DNA of 58,817 nt from Candidatus Taylorbacteria bacterium. Lineage in GTDB: Bacteria; Patescibacteriota; Minisyncoccia; Phycocordibacterales; HO2-43-120. The notes under the pieces were generated by a model that was not told the origin of the DNA, did no database searches, and saw only the letters and a program-made list of their open reading frames with translations. Position 1 is the stretch's first letter, and every line of letters starts with the position of its first letter. This document shows, one piece after another, positions 24,931 to 32,432 of the stretch. The position numbers and the translations under genes are program-made. The DNA lies in NCBI GenBank assembly GCA_039934295.1, contig JBDTMN010000007.1, positions 1 to 58,817 on the forward strand, given 5' to 3'.

Positions 24931-25791
24931 ATGAATGTTCATGAACAAGTTGAAATTGTACTTGACGCCCGTTACGTTAACGACATGTCCCCAGGCCATA
25001 TGGGTTCCCGGATTATGCGTTTTATACGTCAAAGCGATCAAGCTTCGTTGGTTGTAAAATACGCTCACCCGAAAAATAGGCTCGCTTCAAATGACCTTGC
25101 TGAAAATGTCTTTGCTTACTCCGGACTAAAGAAAATCGGTGCGTCGATCATGTTGCCGAAGGATATTCAGGTCATCTCAATCTGGGGTGAAAAAGTCCTT
25201 GTAATGAGTGATATCGGGCAGACGATGGCGCAAAGAAATGGTGGTGTTAAGGAATTCAATTTTCTCGCTAAGCATTTGCTTAACGTATTGGAGAAAACGA
25301 GATGCACAACCTCTGAAGATATTGCAGATATCGGGGAGAGAGAAACCCTTCGAAACATCAAACGATTTTTGCCAAAGGGAAGCAATATTTGTCTCAGCAT
25401 TGCTCAGAGCGGCGAAAATAAGCTAAAAAAATTAGCTGTCATGGTGTTGGATTTTACTCCGGACAATGTCTCCGTGAATGAAAATGGTTTGTCATTTATT
25501 GACCCGTGGCGCCAAAGGTCATATTTGGGCAATCCAGCGATAAGTATCGGGCAGTTTGTGACACTGGCTCGTTTATACAAAATGCGAGATGCGAAGGCGG
25601 GGGGAGAAGTTCTGGAAGGAATGGCGAAGGTAAAATTGCCAAAGCTTCTCGGAACTAAATCTTCAGTAATCGAAAGAGGATTGAAACTTGGGGCAACTCT
25701 GCAATATGTTCTTTCCGCTTATGTACGGAGGAATTCTGAGCCGGAGCAATCAAGGGATTTTTTGAACAGAGCTCGAGATATGTGGATTTAG
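24931..25791 (+). CDS. Protein-kinase-fold-like protein (possible small-molecule kinase)
   Basis: A 286-residue protein not assignable to a named family. One segment resembles the catalytic core of APH/choline-kinase-like enzymes: VMVLDFTPDNVSVNENGLSF then IDPWRQRSYLGNPAISIGQ (residues about 170-208). That would place a catalytic Asp in LDFTPDN and a metal-binding Asp in FIDPW. An upstream LVVKYAHPKNR may be the ATP-binding lysine strand. The catalytic loop lacks the usual His. A Shine-Dalgarno-like AAAGGA lies 11 bases before the ATG, TTGACA-17-TAAATT lies upstream, and a perfect terminator follows at 25813. Function unknown. Confidence 0.5.
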   Translation: MNVHEQVEIVLDARYVNDMSPGHMGSRIMRFIRQSDQASLVVKYAHPKNRLASNDLAENVFAYSGLKKIGASIMLPKDIQVISIWGEKVLVMSDIGQTMAQRNGGVKEFNFLAKHLLNVLEKTRCTTSEDIADIGERETLRNIKRFLPKGSNICLSIAQSGENKLKKLAVMVLDFTPDNVSVNENGLSFIDPWRQRSYLGNPAISIGQFVTLARLYKMRDAKAGGEVLEGMAKVKLPKLLGTKSSVIERGLKLGATLQYVLSAYVRRNSEPEQSRDFLNRARDMWI

Positions 25792-25812
25792 TCACGAAAT
25801 AGCATTACCAAT

Positions 25813-25837
25813 GAGCTGGAAATTCCAGCTCTTTTTT
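25813..25837 (+). terminator. Intrinsic terminator of the kinase-like gene
   Basis: GAGCTGGAA (25813-25821) and TTCCAGCTC (25823-25831) form a perfect stem followed by six T residues. Confidence 0.85.
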
Positions 25838-25844
25838 GTAATAA

Positions 25845-25879
25845 AAAACCGACTACATCATTTGTGACGAGCCGGTTGA
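25845..25879 (-). terminator. Intrinsic terminator of the hisS-tRNA-His transcript
   Basis: Minus strand: AACCGGCT pairs with AGTCGGTT (one wobble), followed by TTTTTT. It lies about 45 bases beyond the 3' end of tRNA-His. Confidence 0.8.
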
Positions 25880-25923
25880 TATGAACTAAACTTTTGAAAG
25901 AATGACCAAATCCTAAATCGGAA

Positions 25924-26000
25924 TGGTGGGTATGACGGGACTCGAACCCGTAACATCTGGTTCCACAGACCAGTGCTCTAGCCGGTTGAGCTACACACCC
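25924..26000 (-). tRNA. tRNA-His (anticodon GTG), A73 and no G-1
   Basis: A complete cloverleaf on the minus strand: acceptor GGGTGTG/CATACCC, D arm GCTC...GAGC, anticodon stem CTGGT/ACCAG with loop CTGTGGA (anticodon GTG), T arm ACGGG-TTCGAGT-CCCGT, then A73 and an encoded CCA (25926-25924). Odd: normal bacterial tRNA-His has an extra G at -1 facing C73. Here position -1 is encoded as T and 73 is A, as in the alphaproteobacterial type. The gene starts 11 bases after the hisS stop and shares its terminator, so hisS and its own tRNA are one transcript. Confidence 0.92.
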
Positions 26001-26011
26001 ACCCAGTTACC

Positions 26012-27406
26012 CTACTTTTGTAGTGCAAGCGTAATCATATCACTCGCTTCCTTTTCTGTCAACAGTTCTTGTTTTTTGGCGTCAAGATCGCGAAGGGCAA
26101 CCTTTCCCGACTTGATTTCATCGGGTCCGAGAATGATGACAAACCTGATTCCTTGTTTCAGGGCGTATCCCAATTGTGCCTTGATTGTTCGCTCATTTCC
26201 CAGATATATTTCTGTTGGCACCCCTCCTCTGCGAATCCTGCTAGCACAAGCAAGTGAAGCTTCGGCCAACGATTGGTCGAAGATGGTGACGAGGACTTTT
26301 GAAACGCTTGTTTCCTCTTTCACCCTACCGAGACGAGTGAGGGCGGTGAATAGGCGGTCGACCCCCACAGAAGCTCCCACGCCAGGCATGTTAATGTCGG
26401 CATCGAAGCGATTTACCAGACCATCAAACCGCCCGCCCGAGAAAATACTACCGATGTCGGGCATGTCTTCGATGACCGTCTCGAAAACAGGTCCGGAGTA
26501 GTAATCCAGTCCTCGTGCTACTGCGAGGTCTATTTTCCAAAACTCCTCTGGGATACCAATCAAAAGGAGATTCTTCGTGAGAGCCTTCAGGGCATCGATG
26601 CCTTTACTCGCGTCCTCTGATTTTGCTTCGAAGAATTTCTCGACCAGATTCAACAGTTCAGAGGAAGTTTCCGACTTTAAGGCGAGGAAACCCTTCAGAA
26701 TTTGAATTTGCTCTGGGTTGAGGAGTAGTGGGTTAGTGAGCGCAGTATCAGATTCCTTCGTGAGTTCGGCGATGACCCCGTCGACTCCAAGGGAATCGAT
26801 TTTGTCGATTGCTCGGTCCAGCTCTTTGCACTTGTCCGAACAGTTTAGAATTTCGGCCAAACCGTTCAAAATTCGACGGTCATTAATGCGTATCGAAAAC
26901 TTTGGGAGTTCAAGATTACTCAGCGTTGCATAAATAACCTGCACGATTTCGGTGTCGGCAAGGATCGAATTAGACCCGACGATGTCGGCGTCGAACTGGA
27001 AAAACTCCCTGTAGCGGTTGTTTTGCGGCTTTTCGCCCCGCCAGACTTTGCCAATTTGATACCGCTTGAAAGGCCGAGGAATTTCCTGGTAGGATGCCAC
27101 TACGCGAGCGAGGGGCACAGTAAGGTCGAATCTTAAGGCAGAGTCCTCGTCGCCGAGGTCTTTGCCCCGATCTTCTGCACCTCTCACTACCCGCGTTCGG
27201 AATATGCTTTTGTTGAAGTCTTCCGAACCGCCGGTAAGCACCTCCAGACGCTCCATTCCCGGCGTCTCCAGTGGCACGAATCCAAACGATTCAAAGATGA
27301 TCTTTATTCGAGCAATGAGCTTCTGGAACGGGATCATTCTAGCCGGCAGAATGTCCTGAAAGCCAGAAAGAAGGGACGGTCGGACTGTTTTTTGTTCTGT
27401 TTTCAT
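26012..27406 (-). CDS. hisS: Histidyl-tRNA synthetase
   Basis: A 464-residue class II synthetase from the ATG at 27406. Motif 2 is KRYQIGKVWRGEKPQNNRYREF followed by FQFDADIVGS; the His-specific segment LDYYSGPVFET, then GGRFDGLVNRF and motif 3 GVGASVGVDRLFTAL are intact. The C-terminal anticodon-binding domain ends at ASDMITLALQK. The WRxEKPxxxRxR(E/Q)F-FQFDAD form of the motif 2 region resembles, from memory, the HisRS of lineages whose tRNA-His lacks G-1, which matches the tRNA encoded immediately downstream. An upstream extension to 27472 is open but contains promoter-like sequence (TATACT near 27450). Confidence 0.93.
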   Translation of the reverse strand: MKTEQKTVRPSLLSGFQDILPARMIPFQKLIARIKIIFESFGFVPLETPGMERLEVLTGGSEDFNKSIFRTRVVRGAEDRGKDLGDEDSALRFDLTVPLARVVASYQEIPRPFKRYQIGKVWRGEKPQNNRYREFFQFDADIVGSNSILADTEIVQVIYATLSNLELPKFSIRINDRRILNGLAEILNCSDKCKELDRAIDKIDSLGVDGVIAELTKESDTALTNPLLLNPEQIQILKGFLALKSETSSELLNLVEKFFEAKSEDASKGIDALKALTKNLLLIGIPEEFWKIDLAVARGLDYYSGPVFETVIEDMPDIGSIFSGGRFDGLVNRFDADINMPGVGASVGVDRLFTALTRLGRVKEETSVSKVLVTIFDQSLAEASLACASRIRRGGVPTEIYLGNERTIKAQLGYALKQGIRFVIILGPDEIKSGKVALRDLDAKKQELLTEKEASDMITLALQK

Positions 27407-27546
27407 GTGTTTTTTTGTTCTGTTTTTCAATGAGACTGTGTTGACATTACAGTATAATGTGATTTTATGCAAGTCTAATGAATATCTCCCACTATTGGCG
27501 ATTTATTACAAGACAAAAAGTACAATGTAAGCATACTAAAAAAGAA

Positions 27547-27570
27547 AACCAGCTCATAAATGAACTGGTT
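27547..27570 (-). terminator. Intrinsic terminator of the 310-residue PRTase-like gene
   Basis: Minus strand: AACCAG (27570-27565) pairs with CTGGTT (27552-27547), helped by inner TCA/TGA pairs, followed by a T-rich tract (TTCTTTTTT). Confidence 0.8.
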
Positions 27571-27585
27571 AGGTAGCGTGAGGCT

Positions 27586-28518
27586 TCAATGAATCTCACT
27601 CTCCGCGACTTCCAGGTAATCAACGAATCTAGTTCCATTATCGGGCCAGTTCGTCAATTTCCTGTCTATGTCGGAACAAAGAACAAGTTTGCACGTTTGC
27701 CTTTCAATTTCTTGAAAAAGATGGATTGATTGTCCTATGCAAAACCGCGAGAAGTTCGTCGCCTGTTCACGGGGTATGCTCGCCCATGAACACGGGTTAC
27801 CGAAGGGTAGCAAATACGGCAGGCCCACAGCATGATCAGTGTGAAGCGTTCTTCCCGAGTAATCGATGCCAGGATAGAAGTCGCGTTCACAAACTTGGTC
27901 GACTACTTCGTCATATGCTTTGCTAGACGCCACCGTAAGTCCTCGGCGATTGATTCGGTCAATACCGCTTTGAATTCCAACTCCACACATTACCGTAGCG
28001 ATTTTGAAACCAGCGGACTCGAGTTCTGCGCAAACTGACTCCAATAGGTGTCCGGTAAAGATGACATCGTCATAAACGACAATAGTATTCGCTCGTCGCA
28101 ATCGTTTGCGAAGCATCTTGATTTGGGTAGCCAAGTCTGGGTGGTTTTGCCGGGGACTAAGGGGCCCGTCGGTCAAATCTGGAAGTGCTGTTCTTGTGAG
28201 TTCAATGTTGAACTTGGAATTGACGTACGTCTTATCCAACGTCACCAAAGTTGCTTTTTCGCCAGAAGCACTGATTAGTTTTGGATTTTGAAGCGCACAC
28301 GATGGTATGAATTCCACATTACCAAATATTGAACGTAACTTCTCTACAAATACTGACCTTACTGTGCGGAAGAATTTTTTTGATGGGAGACGAAATCTAT
28401 GATTTGTCGCCCACTGCGCAAGGAGAATATCAATGTCTCCGGAAACTACATACGGTTTGTTAGTCATAAGTTCAATCCTCTTTTTGAAATTTTCAAAGGT
28501 CGTCCTTTCTGAAGTCAT
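27586..28518 (-). CDS. Phosphoribosyltransferase-like protein, family B
   Basis: A 310-residue protein. The PRPP-loop-like segment is RANTIVVYDDVIFTGHLLESV (residues about 145-165), with the two acidic residues and TG of type I PRTases. The first 130 residues are a separate region (SKKFFRTVRSVFVEKL). The end has LPFGNPCSWASIP and RFCIGQSIHLFQEIE, the same layout as the 345-residue protein at 21936-22973. Preceded by a candidate attenuator (28565-28735) and followed by its own terminator. Substrate unknown; the lack of an extended PRTase hood makes a salvage role only a guess. Confidence 0.6.
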   Translation of the reverse strand: MTSERTTFENFKKRIELMTNKPYVVSGDIDILLAQWATNHRFRLPSKKFFRTVRSVFVEKLRSIFGNVEFIPSCALQNPKLISASGEKATLVTLDKTYVNSKFNIELTRTALPDLTDGPLSPRQNHPDLATQIKMLRKRLRRANTIVVYDDVIFTGHLLESVCAELESAGFKIATVMCGVGIQSGIDRINRRGLTVASSKAYDEVVDQVCERDFYPGIDYSGRTLHTDHAVGLPYLLPFGNPCSWASIPREQATNFSRFCIGQSIHLFQEIERQTCKLVLCSDIDRKLTNWPDNGTRFVDYLEVAESEIH

Positions 28519-28564
28519 TTTCGGAAAGGGTGGGAATATTAAATAACTTTAAGAGCCATACCCT

Positions 28565-28735
28565 TTCAAAAAACAAAACCCTCCCATAAAAGGTGAGGGT
28601 CTTGTCAAATATGTTCCGATTGCTTAAGTAAGAGAGAGCAAGATACCCACCTTTTATGGGAGGGTATGATGATGAATTGAAATTAAGAGTATTTTTGGCT
28701 CGCTTCTACACATGTACGGATATCATATCAAATCT
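28565..28735 (-). promoter_or_regulatory. Candidate transcription attenuator leader of the 310-residue PRTase-like gene
   Basis: Minus strand, in order: a segment ACCCTCCCATAAAAGGTG (28667-28650) that can fold on itself (with GGGTATC following), about 50 bases later CACCTTTTATGGGAGGGT (28595-28578), then TTTTGTTTTTT. The second segment alone forms a terminator hairpin (ACCCTC...GAGGGT). The first is its perfect 18-base complement, so it can sequester the terminator arm. These are mutually exclusive folds, as in an attenuator, about 60 bases before the ATG at 28518. A -35/-10 pair (TTGATA, TAGAAG) may lie near 28700-28733. The ligand is unknown. Confidence 0.55.
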
Positions 28736-28770
28736 TTTTTTTCTGTCAAACCTATGCTATCATTCGAAAA

Positions 28771-29322
28771 ATGAAGTCAAAAAAGAGAAAATTTCAAATT
28801 GGGGTTATGGGCTCTGCAGCGGATTTGAAGTACACAAAGGAGATTGAGAAACTTGCTTTTGAAGTAGGGAAACGTATTGCCGAATCGGGTAACATCACAG
28901 TTTACGGAGCAGAGAAGGATTATGACTCACTTTCTACAGCGGCATCACGCGGGGCAAAAAGCCTTGGCGGACTAACTGTAGGTGTTACCTATGGAAAAGG
29001 AAAAGACATTTGGGACAAGGAGGGGATGACCGACGTGACTATAGTGACAGGAATGGAAAGGGGAGGCGGACGCGAGTTTGTTCTCGTAAATTCTTGCGAT
29101 GTTTTAATCATTATCTCGGGTGGTTCAGGCACGCTTACCGAAACTGCGATTGCGTATCAAATGAATATTCCGGTGATTGCAATAACAGGAACGGGCGGAT
29201 GGGCAGATAAACTTGCCGGACAATATATTGATGCTCGAGAAAGAATCAAAATAATTGCGGTTGAAAATCCAAAGGAAGCAGTGCGTGTTGCAATAGATGA
29301 AGTTAGGAAGATGACAAGCTAG
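28771..29322 (+). CDS. LOG / TIGR00725 family Rossmann-fold protein
   Basis: A 183-residue protein. N-terminal QIGVMGSAADLKYTKEIE, central ERGGGREFVLVNSCDVLIIISGGSGTLTE (residues about 95-125) with the PGGxGTxxE motif in the form SGGSGTLTE. Related proteins cleave cytokinin ribotides (LOG) or bind nucleotides in DprA-like folds; the TIGR00725 branch has no assigned role. An extended -10 (TGCTATCAT) precedes the ATG by seven bases, so the mRNA is probably leaderless. Followed after 13 bases by the Nudix gene, so probably one operon. Confidence 0.8.
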   Translation: MKSKKRKFQIGVMGSAADLKYTKEIEKLAFEVGKRIAESGNITVYGAEKDYDSLSTAASRGAKSLGGLTVGVTYGKGKDIWDKEGMTDVTIVTGMERGGGREFVLVNSCDVLIIISGGSGTLTETAIAYQMNIPVIAITGTGGWADKLAGQYIDARERIKIIAVENPKEAVRVAIDEVRKMTS

Positions 29323-29335
29323 AACGTCTCAAGCG

Positions 29336-29827
29336 ATGCAAATCAAATCAAAACTTACGAATAGGGAGGGGAAGACGTTAGAGGTGGTGTATCGGGATGT
29401 TGAATCGATTTCTGAACTGGGGGAGAGGAAAGTTTCTAGTGTGAAAGGGTATTGTTTCTTCGGAGATAAGCTGGTAGTTGTCTACTCTGGAGCTAATAAA
29501 TTTTGGACCCTGGCAGGTGGCGGTGTCGAAAAAGGGGAATCGCCGGAAGAAGGGCTTATACGGGAAGTGAAAGAGGAGACAAATATGGAAGTTCTCGCAA
29601 TTAAACTTGTGGGCTTTCAGGATGTATACGAGCCGACTCGAGTTGTTACGCAGGCAAGGTATGTCTGCATCGTGAGGCCATTTGGCCCATTTACTATTGA
29701 TCCAGACGGCGACGTGACGGAGATAAAGCTCATTGAGCCGAAAGACTACAAATCCTATTTTGACTGGGGAATTGTTGGCGAGCACCTTATAGAACGGGCG
29801 CTTGAAGTGAGACGGGAAATGACATGA
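29336..29827 (+). CDS. Nudix hydrolase
   Basis: A 163-residue protein with a complete Nudix box at residues about 62-84: GGVEKGESPEEGLIREVKEET, the final Gly of the box replaced by Asn. Role: hydrolyses a nucleoside diphosphate linked to another group; the substrate cannot be read. It follows the LOG-like gene closely, which would fit a nucleotide clean-up pair. Stop is shortly before the convergent HD gene. Confidence 0.85.
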   Translation: MQIKSKLTNREGKTLEVVYRDVESISELGERKVSSVKGYCFFGDKLVVVYSGANKFWTLAGGGVEKGESPEEGLIREVKEETNMEVLAIKLVGFQDVYEPTRVVTQARYVCIVRPFGPFTIDPDGDVTEIKLIEPKDYKSYFDWGIVGEHLIERALEVRREMT

Positions 29828-29905
29828 GAAGATGAGCCGAGAATACGAAGAAAGTATTAGAGATTCAGTAATTAAAGTCGGAACTCGGTCATGAAATTGT
29901 CTTGA

Positions 29906-30616
29906 CTAAAATCTCTTTAAATATGTCATCGCCAATTGTTCCTTCAGCCGATTTTTTTGCATCTTACTTAATTTTGGCAACAAAGATTCGGCGATTTTCT
30001 CTGTTACTATTCCTTTTATTGCCTTTGGCGCAACGAAAAAGATAATCTCTTTTGCTTTTTTGCGCGAGACTGGTATCGAGACATATGTGTAGATTTGTCT
30101 TGCTAGGGGAGTCGACAATTTCTTTGACCTCCATTGTAAGTGTTTAAGAATGACGTCTGACGTTTTGTCGTCGATAAAACCGCGGTTGCCTTGATTAGAG
30201 ACTTTCCATGTGTGGCGGATGATTCCAAGTATCCCAGATTTCTCTAACACATCCGCGTCATGTACAATCCTGGCCTCGAGAGATTTTGCTTTACCTGTAC
30301 CTTCATGAGAAGCGACACATTCAGCAATTTCATTTTGTTCATGCTTTGTTAAATCCAATTCCTCTAAAATTTTTAAGACAATCCTCTTATTTGAGGAATA
30401 ATTATAATCATTTCCAGATGGAAGGGCAGTGTCATGTAGCCACGCTGCCGCTTCAACTATAGGAACATTTGCTCCAAGTTTTTTTGCCATAAAGACCGCA
30501 AGTTTTACGACTCGAAATAAATGTCTGTTTCCCTTAGATTTTGCGCCAAATGCTTGATTCCAATCGGTTTCTAGGCCAATATTCGTTATTTTCTTCATTG
30601 TGACTTTGTCTAACAT
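29906..30616 (-). CDS. HD-domain phosphohydrolase
   Basis: A 236-residue protein from the ATG at 30616. The HD signature is AAAWLHDTALPSG (residues about 56-68), with a preceding HLFRVVKLAVFMAKKLG helix supplying the first His and HDADVLEKSG the later metal ligand. Role: metal-dependent phosphohydrolase, substrate unknown. The start is chosen because TACACT lies six bases upstream and because the longer open frame (to 30853) would overlap the divergent C39 gene at 30665. Confidence 0.82.
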   Translation of the reverse strand: MLDKVTMKKITNIGLETDWNQAFGAKSKGNRHLFRVVKLAVFMAKKLGANVPIVEAAAWLHDTALPSGNDYNYSSNKRIVLKILEELDLTKHEQNEIAECVASHEGTGKAKSLEARIVHDADVLEKSGILGIIRHTWKVSNQGNRGFIDDKTSDVILKHLQWRSKKLSTPLARQIYTYVSIPVSRKKAKEIIFFVAPKAIKGIVTEKIAESLLPKLSKMQKNRLKEQLAMTYLKRF

Positions 30617-30664
30617 CGAGTCAGTGTAGCATAAAAAATATTCCGCTTGTGTTAGTATCATGGA

Positions 30665-31171
30665 ATGAAAAAAATACTTCTCGATGTGAAGCCATTTCAG
30701 GAAACACTTCACGCGGATATGTGTGGTCCAGCTACTCTTAAGATTCTGTTTAGTCACTACGGAATAAACAAAAGCGAGCAGGAGCTTGCGAAGCTGTGTG
30801 GATTGAAGCCTGGCTTGGGAATTGACGACTCGGCCATCGTTAAAGTTGCGCAATCTCTGGGGCTAAAATCAGAGATAAAAAATGAAAGCACATTTCAAGA
30901 TGTAGAGGCATGGCTTAAAAAGGGTGTACCGTTGATTGTTGATTGGTTTACTAAAGGGCGGAGAGAATATCCCGACTCGCAAGTCTCTGATGGGCACTAC
31001 TCTTTGCTTATCGGGCTCGATGACGAACTTGTGTACCTCCAAGACCCGGAAATCGGTGGCATACGAAAAATCGCTCGAGAAGATTTTCTAAAAGTTTGGT
31101 TCGATTTTAGAGGCAAGACTATAAAACCCGACGAGCTCATAATCAGGCAAATTATCGCGATATATAGGTAG
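30665..31171 (+). CDS. C39-like (papain-fold) peptidase domain protein
   Basis: A 168-residue stand-alone domain. The Cys motif is MCGPATLKILFSHYG (residues about 19-33), the His motif DGHYSLLIGLDDE (about 109-121) and the Asp in LQDPEIGG. Known: C39 domains cut double-glycine leaders of bacteriocins inside ABC transporters; free-standing ones are common and mostly uncharacterised. No transporter or bacteriocin gene is adjacent. TAGTAT with an upstream TG lies six bases before the ATG. A second, more divergent member is at 45504. Confidence 0.78.
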   Translation: MKKILLDVKPFQETLHADMCGPATLKILFSHYGINKSEQELAKLCGLKPGLGIDDSAIVKVAQSLGLKSEIKNESTFQDVEAWLKKGVPLIVDWFTKGRREYPDSQVSDGHYSLLIGLDDELVYLQDPEIGGIRKIAREDFLKVWFDFRGKTIKPDELIIRQIIAIYR

Positions 31172-31230
31172 TTCTATCCTTGTCTGACGTAGAAATTGAT
31201 TATTCGTATCAACACCTCAATCGTCAAAAA

Positions 31231-31926
31231 TCAGACCCCGGGAGATAAAATAAGTGCTTTTGTAATGCGTGGTACTTCTTTTTCAAAAAAATTCTTGACC
31301 ATTTTCCAATCTGCTTTGAAATTGGTGACAGGATCTGGATCATTTTCCGCGTCCTCAAAATACACAAGGCTCTTGAGAATGTGGACGGGATTCTGCTTCA
31401 CGGTATACTGATTTTGGGCAGACTCGATACTTTTCATAAGTGTCTGAATATGCGCGGAGAGCCAATATAAGTCGAAGAAGTCTCGTTTTTTTCCACGTTG
31501 GCATATTGCAATAATTTTCATCGCGGCAATATCCTCCGGTTTAACGAGAGATATGCTTCCAAGCTCTAAAAAAGGCTGGGAAAATTTTATAAAAGGATAT
31601 GCAATCAAGCTCACTTTAGCCCCATTGAGCTCTCCGTATACGGTAGCGCGATCAAGGGAAGATGTTTTCCATTTCCCGACTGTGCTTAATGTCTCTTCTA
31701 TTTTTTTTTCATCGAACGATTTTTCTGGAGTAAAAAAATCAAGGTCAACAGACGAACGATGTCCGACTTGAAGTGCAAGCGCCGTTCCGCCTGCCAGATA
31801 CCATCCCCCGCTCGAAAAAAAAGCATTTGATATGCACAGTAAAAAAGCTTCCTTCGTAGCTTGAGGAAGGACATCAAGATGCAATGACTTCAAAACCGCC
31901 ATGTCTATGTTAGGAGTAGAGACCAT
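31231..31926 (-). CDS. AbiEii-like nucleotidyltransferase (toxin-type)
   Basis: A 231-residue protein with the AbiEii/MNT-type core WYLAGGTALALQVGHRSSVDLDFF (residues about 41-64, read in part): GG(T/S) then DxDFF. SISLVKPEDIAAMKIIAI and KKRDFFDLYWL follow, as in the AbiEii family. Known: AbiEii enzymes add nucleotides to tRNA acceptor ends and act as toxins. It overlaps the 3' end of the 74-residue gene upstream by 22 bases, a toxin-antitoxin-like arrangement. Confidence 0.82.
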   Translation of the reverse strand: MVSTPNIDMAVLKSLHLDVLPQATKEAFLLCISNAFFSSGGWYLAGGTALALQVGHRSSVDLDFFTPEKSFDEKKIEETLSTVGKWKTSSLDRATVYGELNGAKVSLIAYPFIKFSQPFLELGSISLVKPEDIAAMKIIAICQRGKKRDFFDLYWLSAHIQTLMKSIESAQNQYTVKQNPVHILKSLVYFEDAENDPDPVTNFKADWKMVKNFFEKEVPRITKALILSPGV

Positions 31927-32129
31927 AAAGCTTTTGATTTACTCATAACCTGACTCCGAGGAAGATTCATGACCCGACTTATTTCGTCTTTTGAATAGGT
32001 GTCAAAAAGCCAACGAACATCATCTGGTTCTCCAAAATCCAAAATCCGCTCAATCACATATTGAGCGTTTTTTTTCGGGTCAATCTTTTCTGGGTCAACG
32101 TCCCAGAAGAGTGATTGTCTGAATTTCAT
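31905..32129 (-). CDS. Small putative antitoxin (DUF6922-like) paired with AbiEii
   Basis: A 74-residue protein. FWDVDPEKIDPKKNAQYVIERIL and GEPDDVRWLFDTYSKDEI match what I recall of the small proteins that precede AbiEii-like genes in CPR and Bacteroidetes (DUF6922). An ideal extended -10 (TGCTATAAT) lies six bases before the ATG, so the message should be leaderless. Role, by context: antidote or regulator of the following nucleotidyltransferase. Confidence 0.65.
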   Translation of the reverse strand: MKFRQSLFWDVDPEKIDPKKNAQYVIERILDFGEPDDVRWLFDTYSKDEISRVMNLPRSQVMSKSKALWSLLLT

Positions 32130-32291
32130 TGGTACATTATAGCATATTTTGACTAGAAAATCTCTCTGAAGTTCAGTTCAATAAGGCAGGGAGTAAGGCC
32201 CGACCTTTCTTTCGATTTAAGGTCGGGCCTTGAATGGGAGTCGAGTCGGTAAACAAAACCAAAATTCTCGACTTGTGCTAAACTATAAGCC

Positions 32292-32432
32292 ATGAATCCC
32301 GTAGTGAAAAATGACATTGAAGCGATATTTTGTTATGAACAGTCTTTGAGGAAAAATCGACGTATGTTTAATAATAACTTTAGGATGACAACAAGTTCCA
32401 CAAGAGCGATGTCATTTTCTACTACAGGATGA
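32292..32432 (+). CDS. Short upstream ORF overlapping the EamA gene (46 residues)
   Basis: A short frame, MNPVVKNDIEAIF to SFSTTG, ending in TGA that overlaps the next ATG (ATGA, 32429-32432). TAAACT with an upstream TG lies seven bases before its ATG. The protein has no recognisable domain. It may be a coupled leader ORF for the transporter rather than a functional protein. Confidence 0.35.
   Translation: MNPVVKNDIEAIFCYEQSLRKNRRMFNNNFRMTTSSTRAMSFSTTG

Noticed and set aside
25923-26501. Plus-strand open frame covering tRNA-His and the end of hisS
   Set aside because: It runs antisense through a perfect tRNA; the apparent MVGMTGLEP start is a common mis-annotation over tRNA genes.
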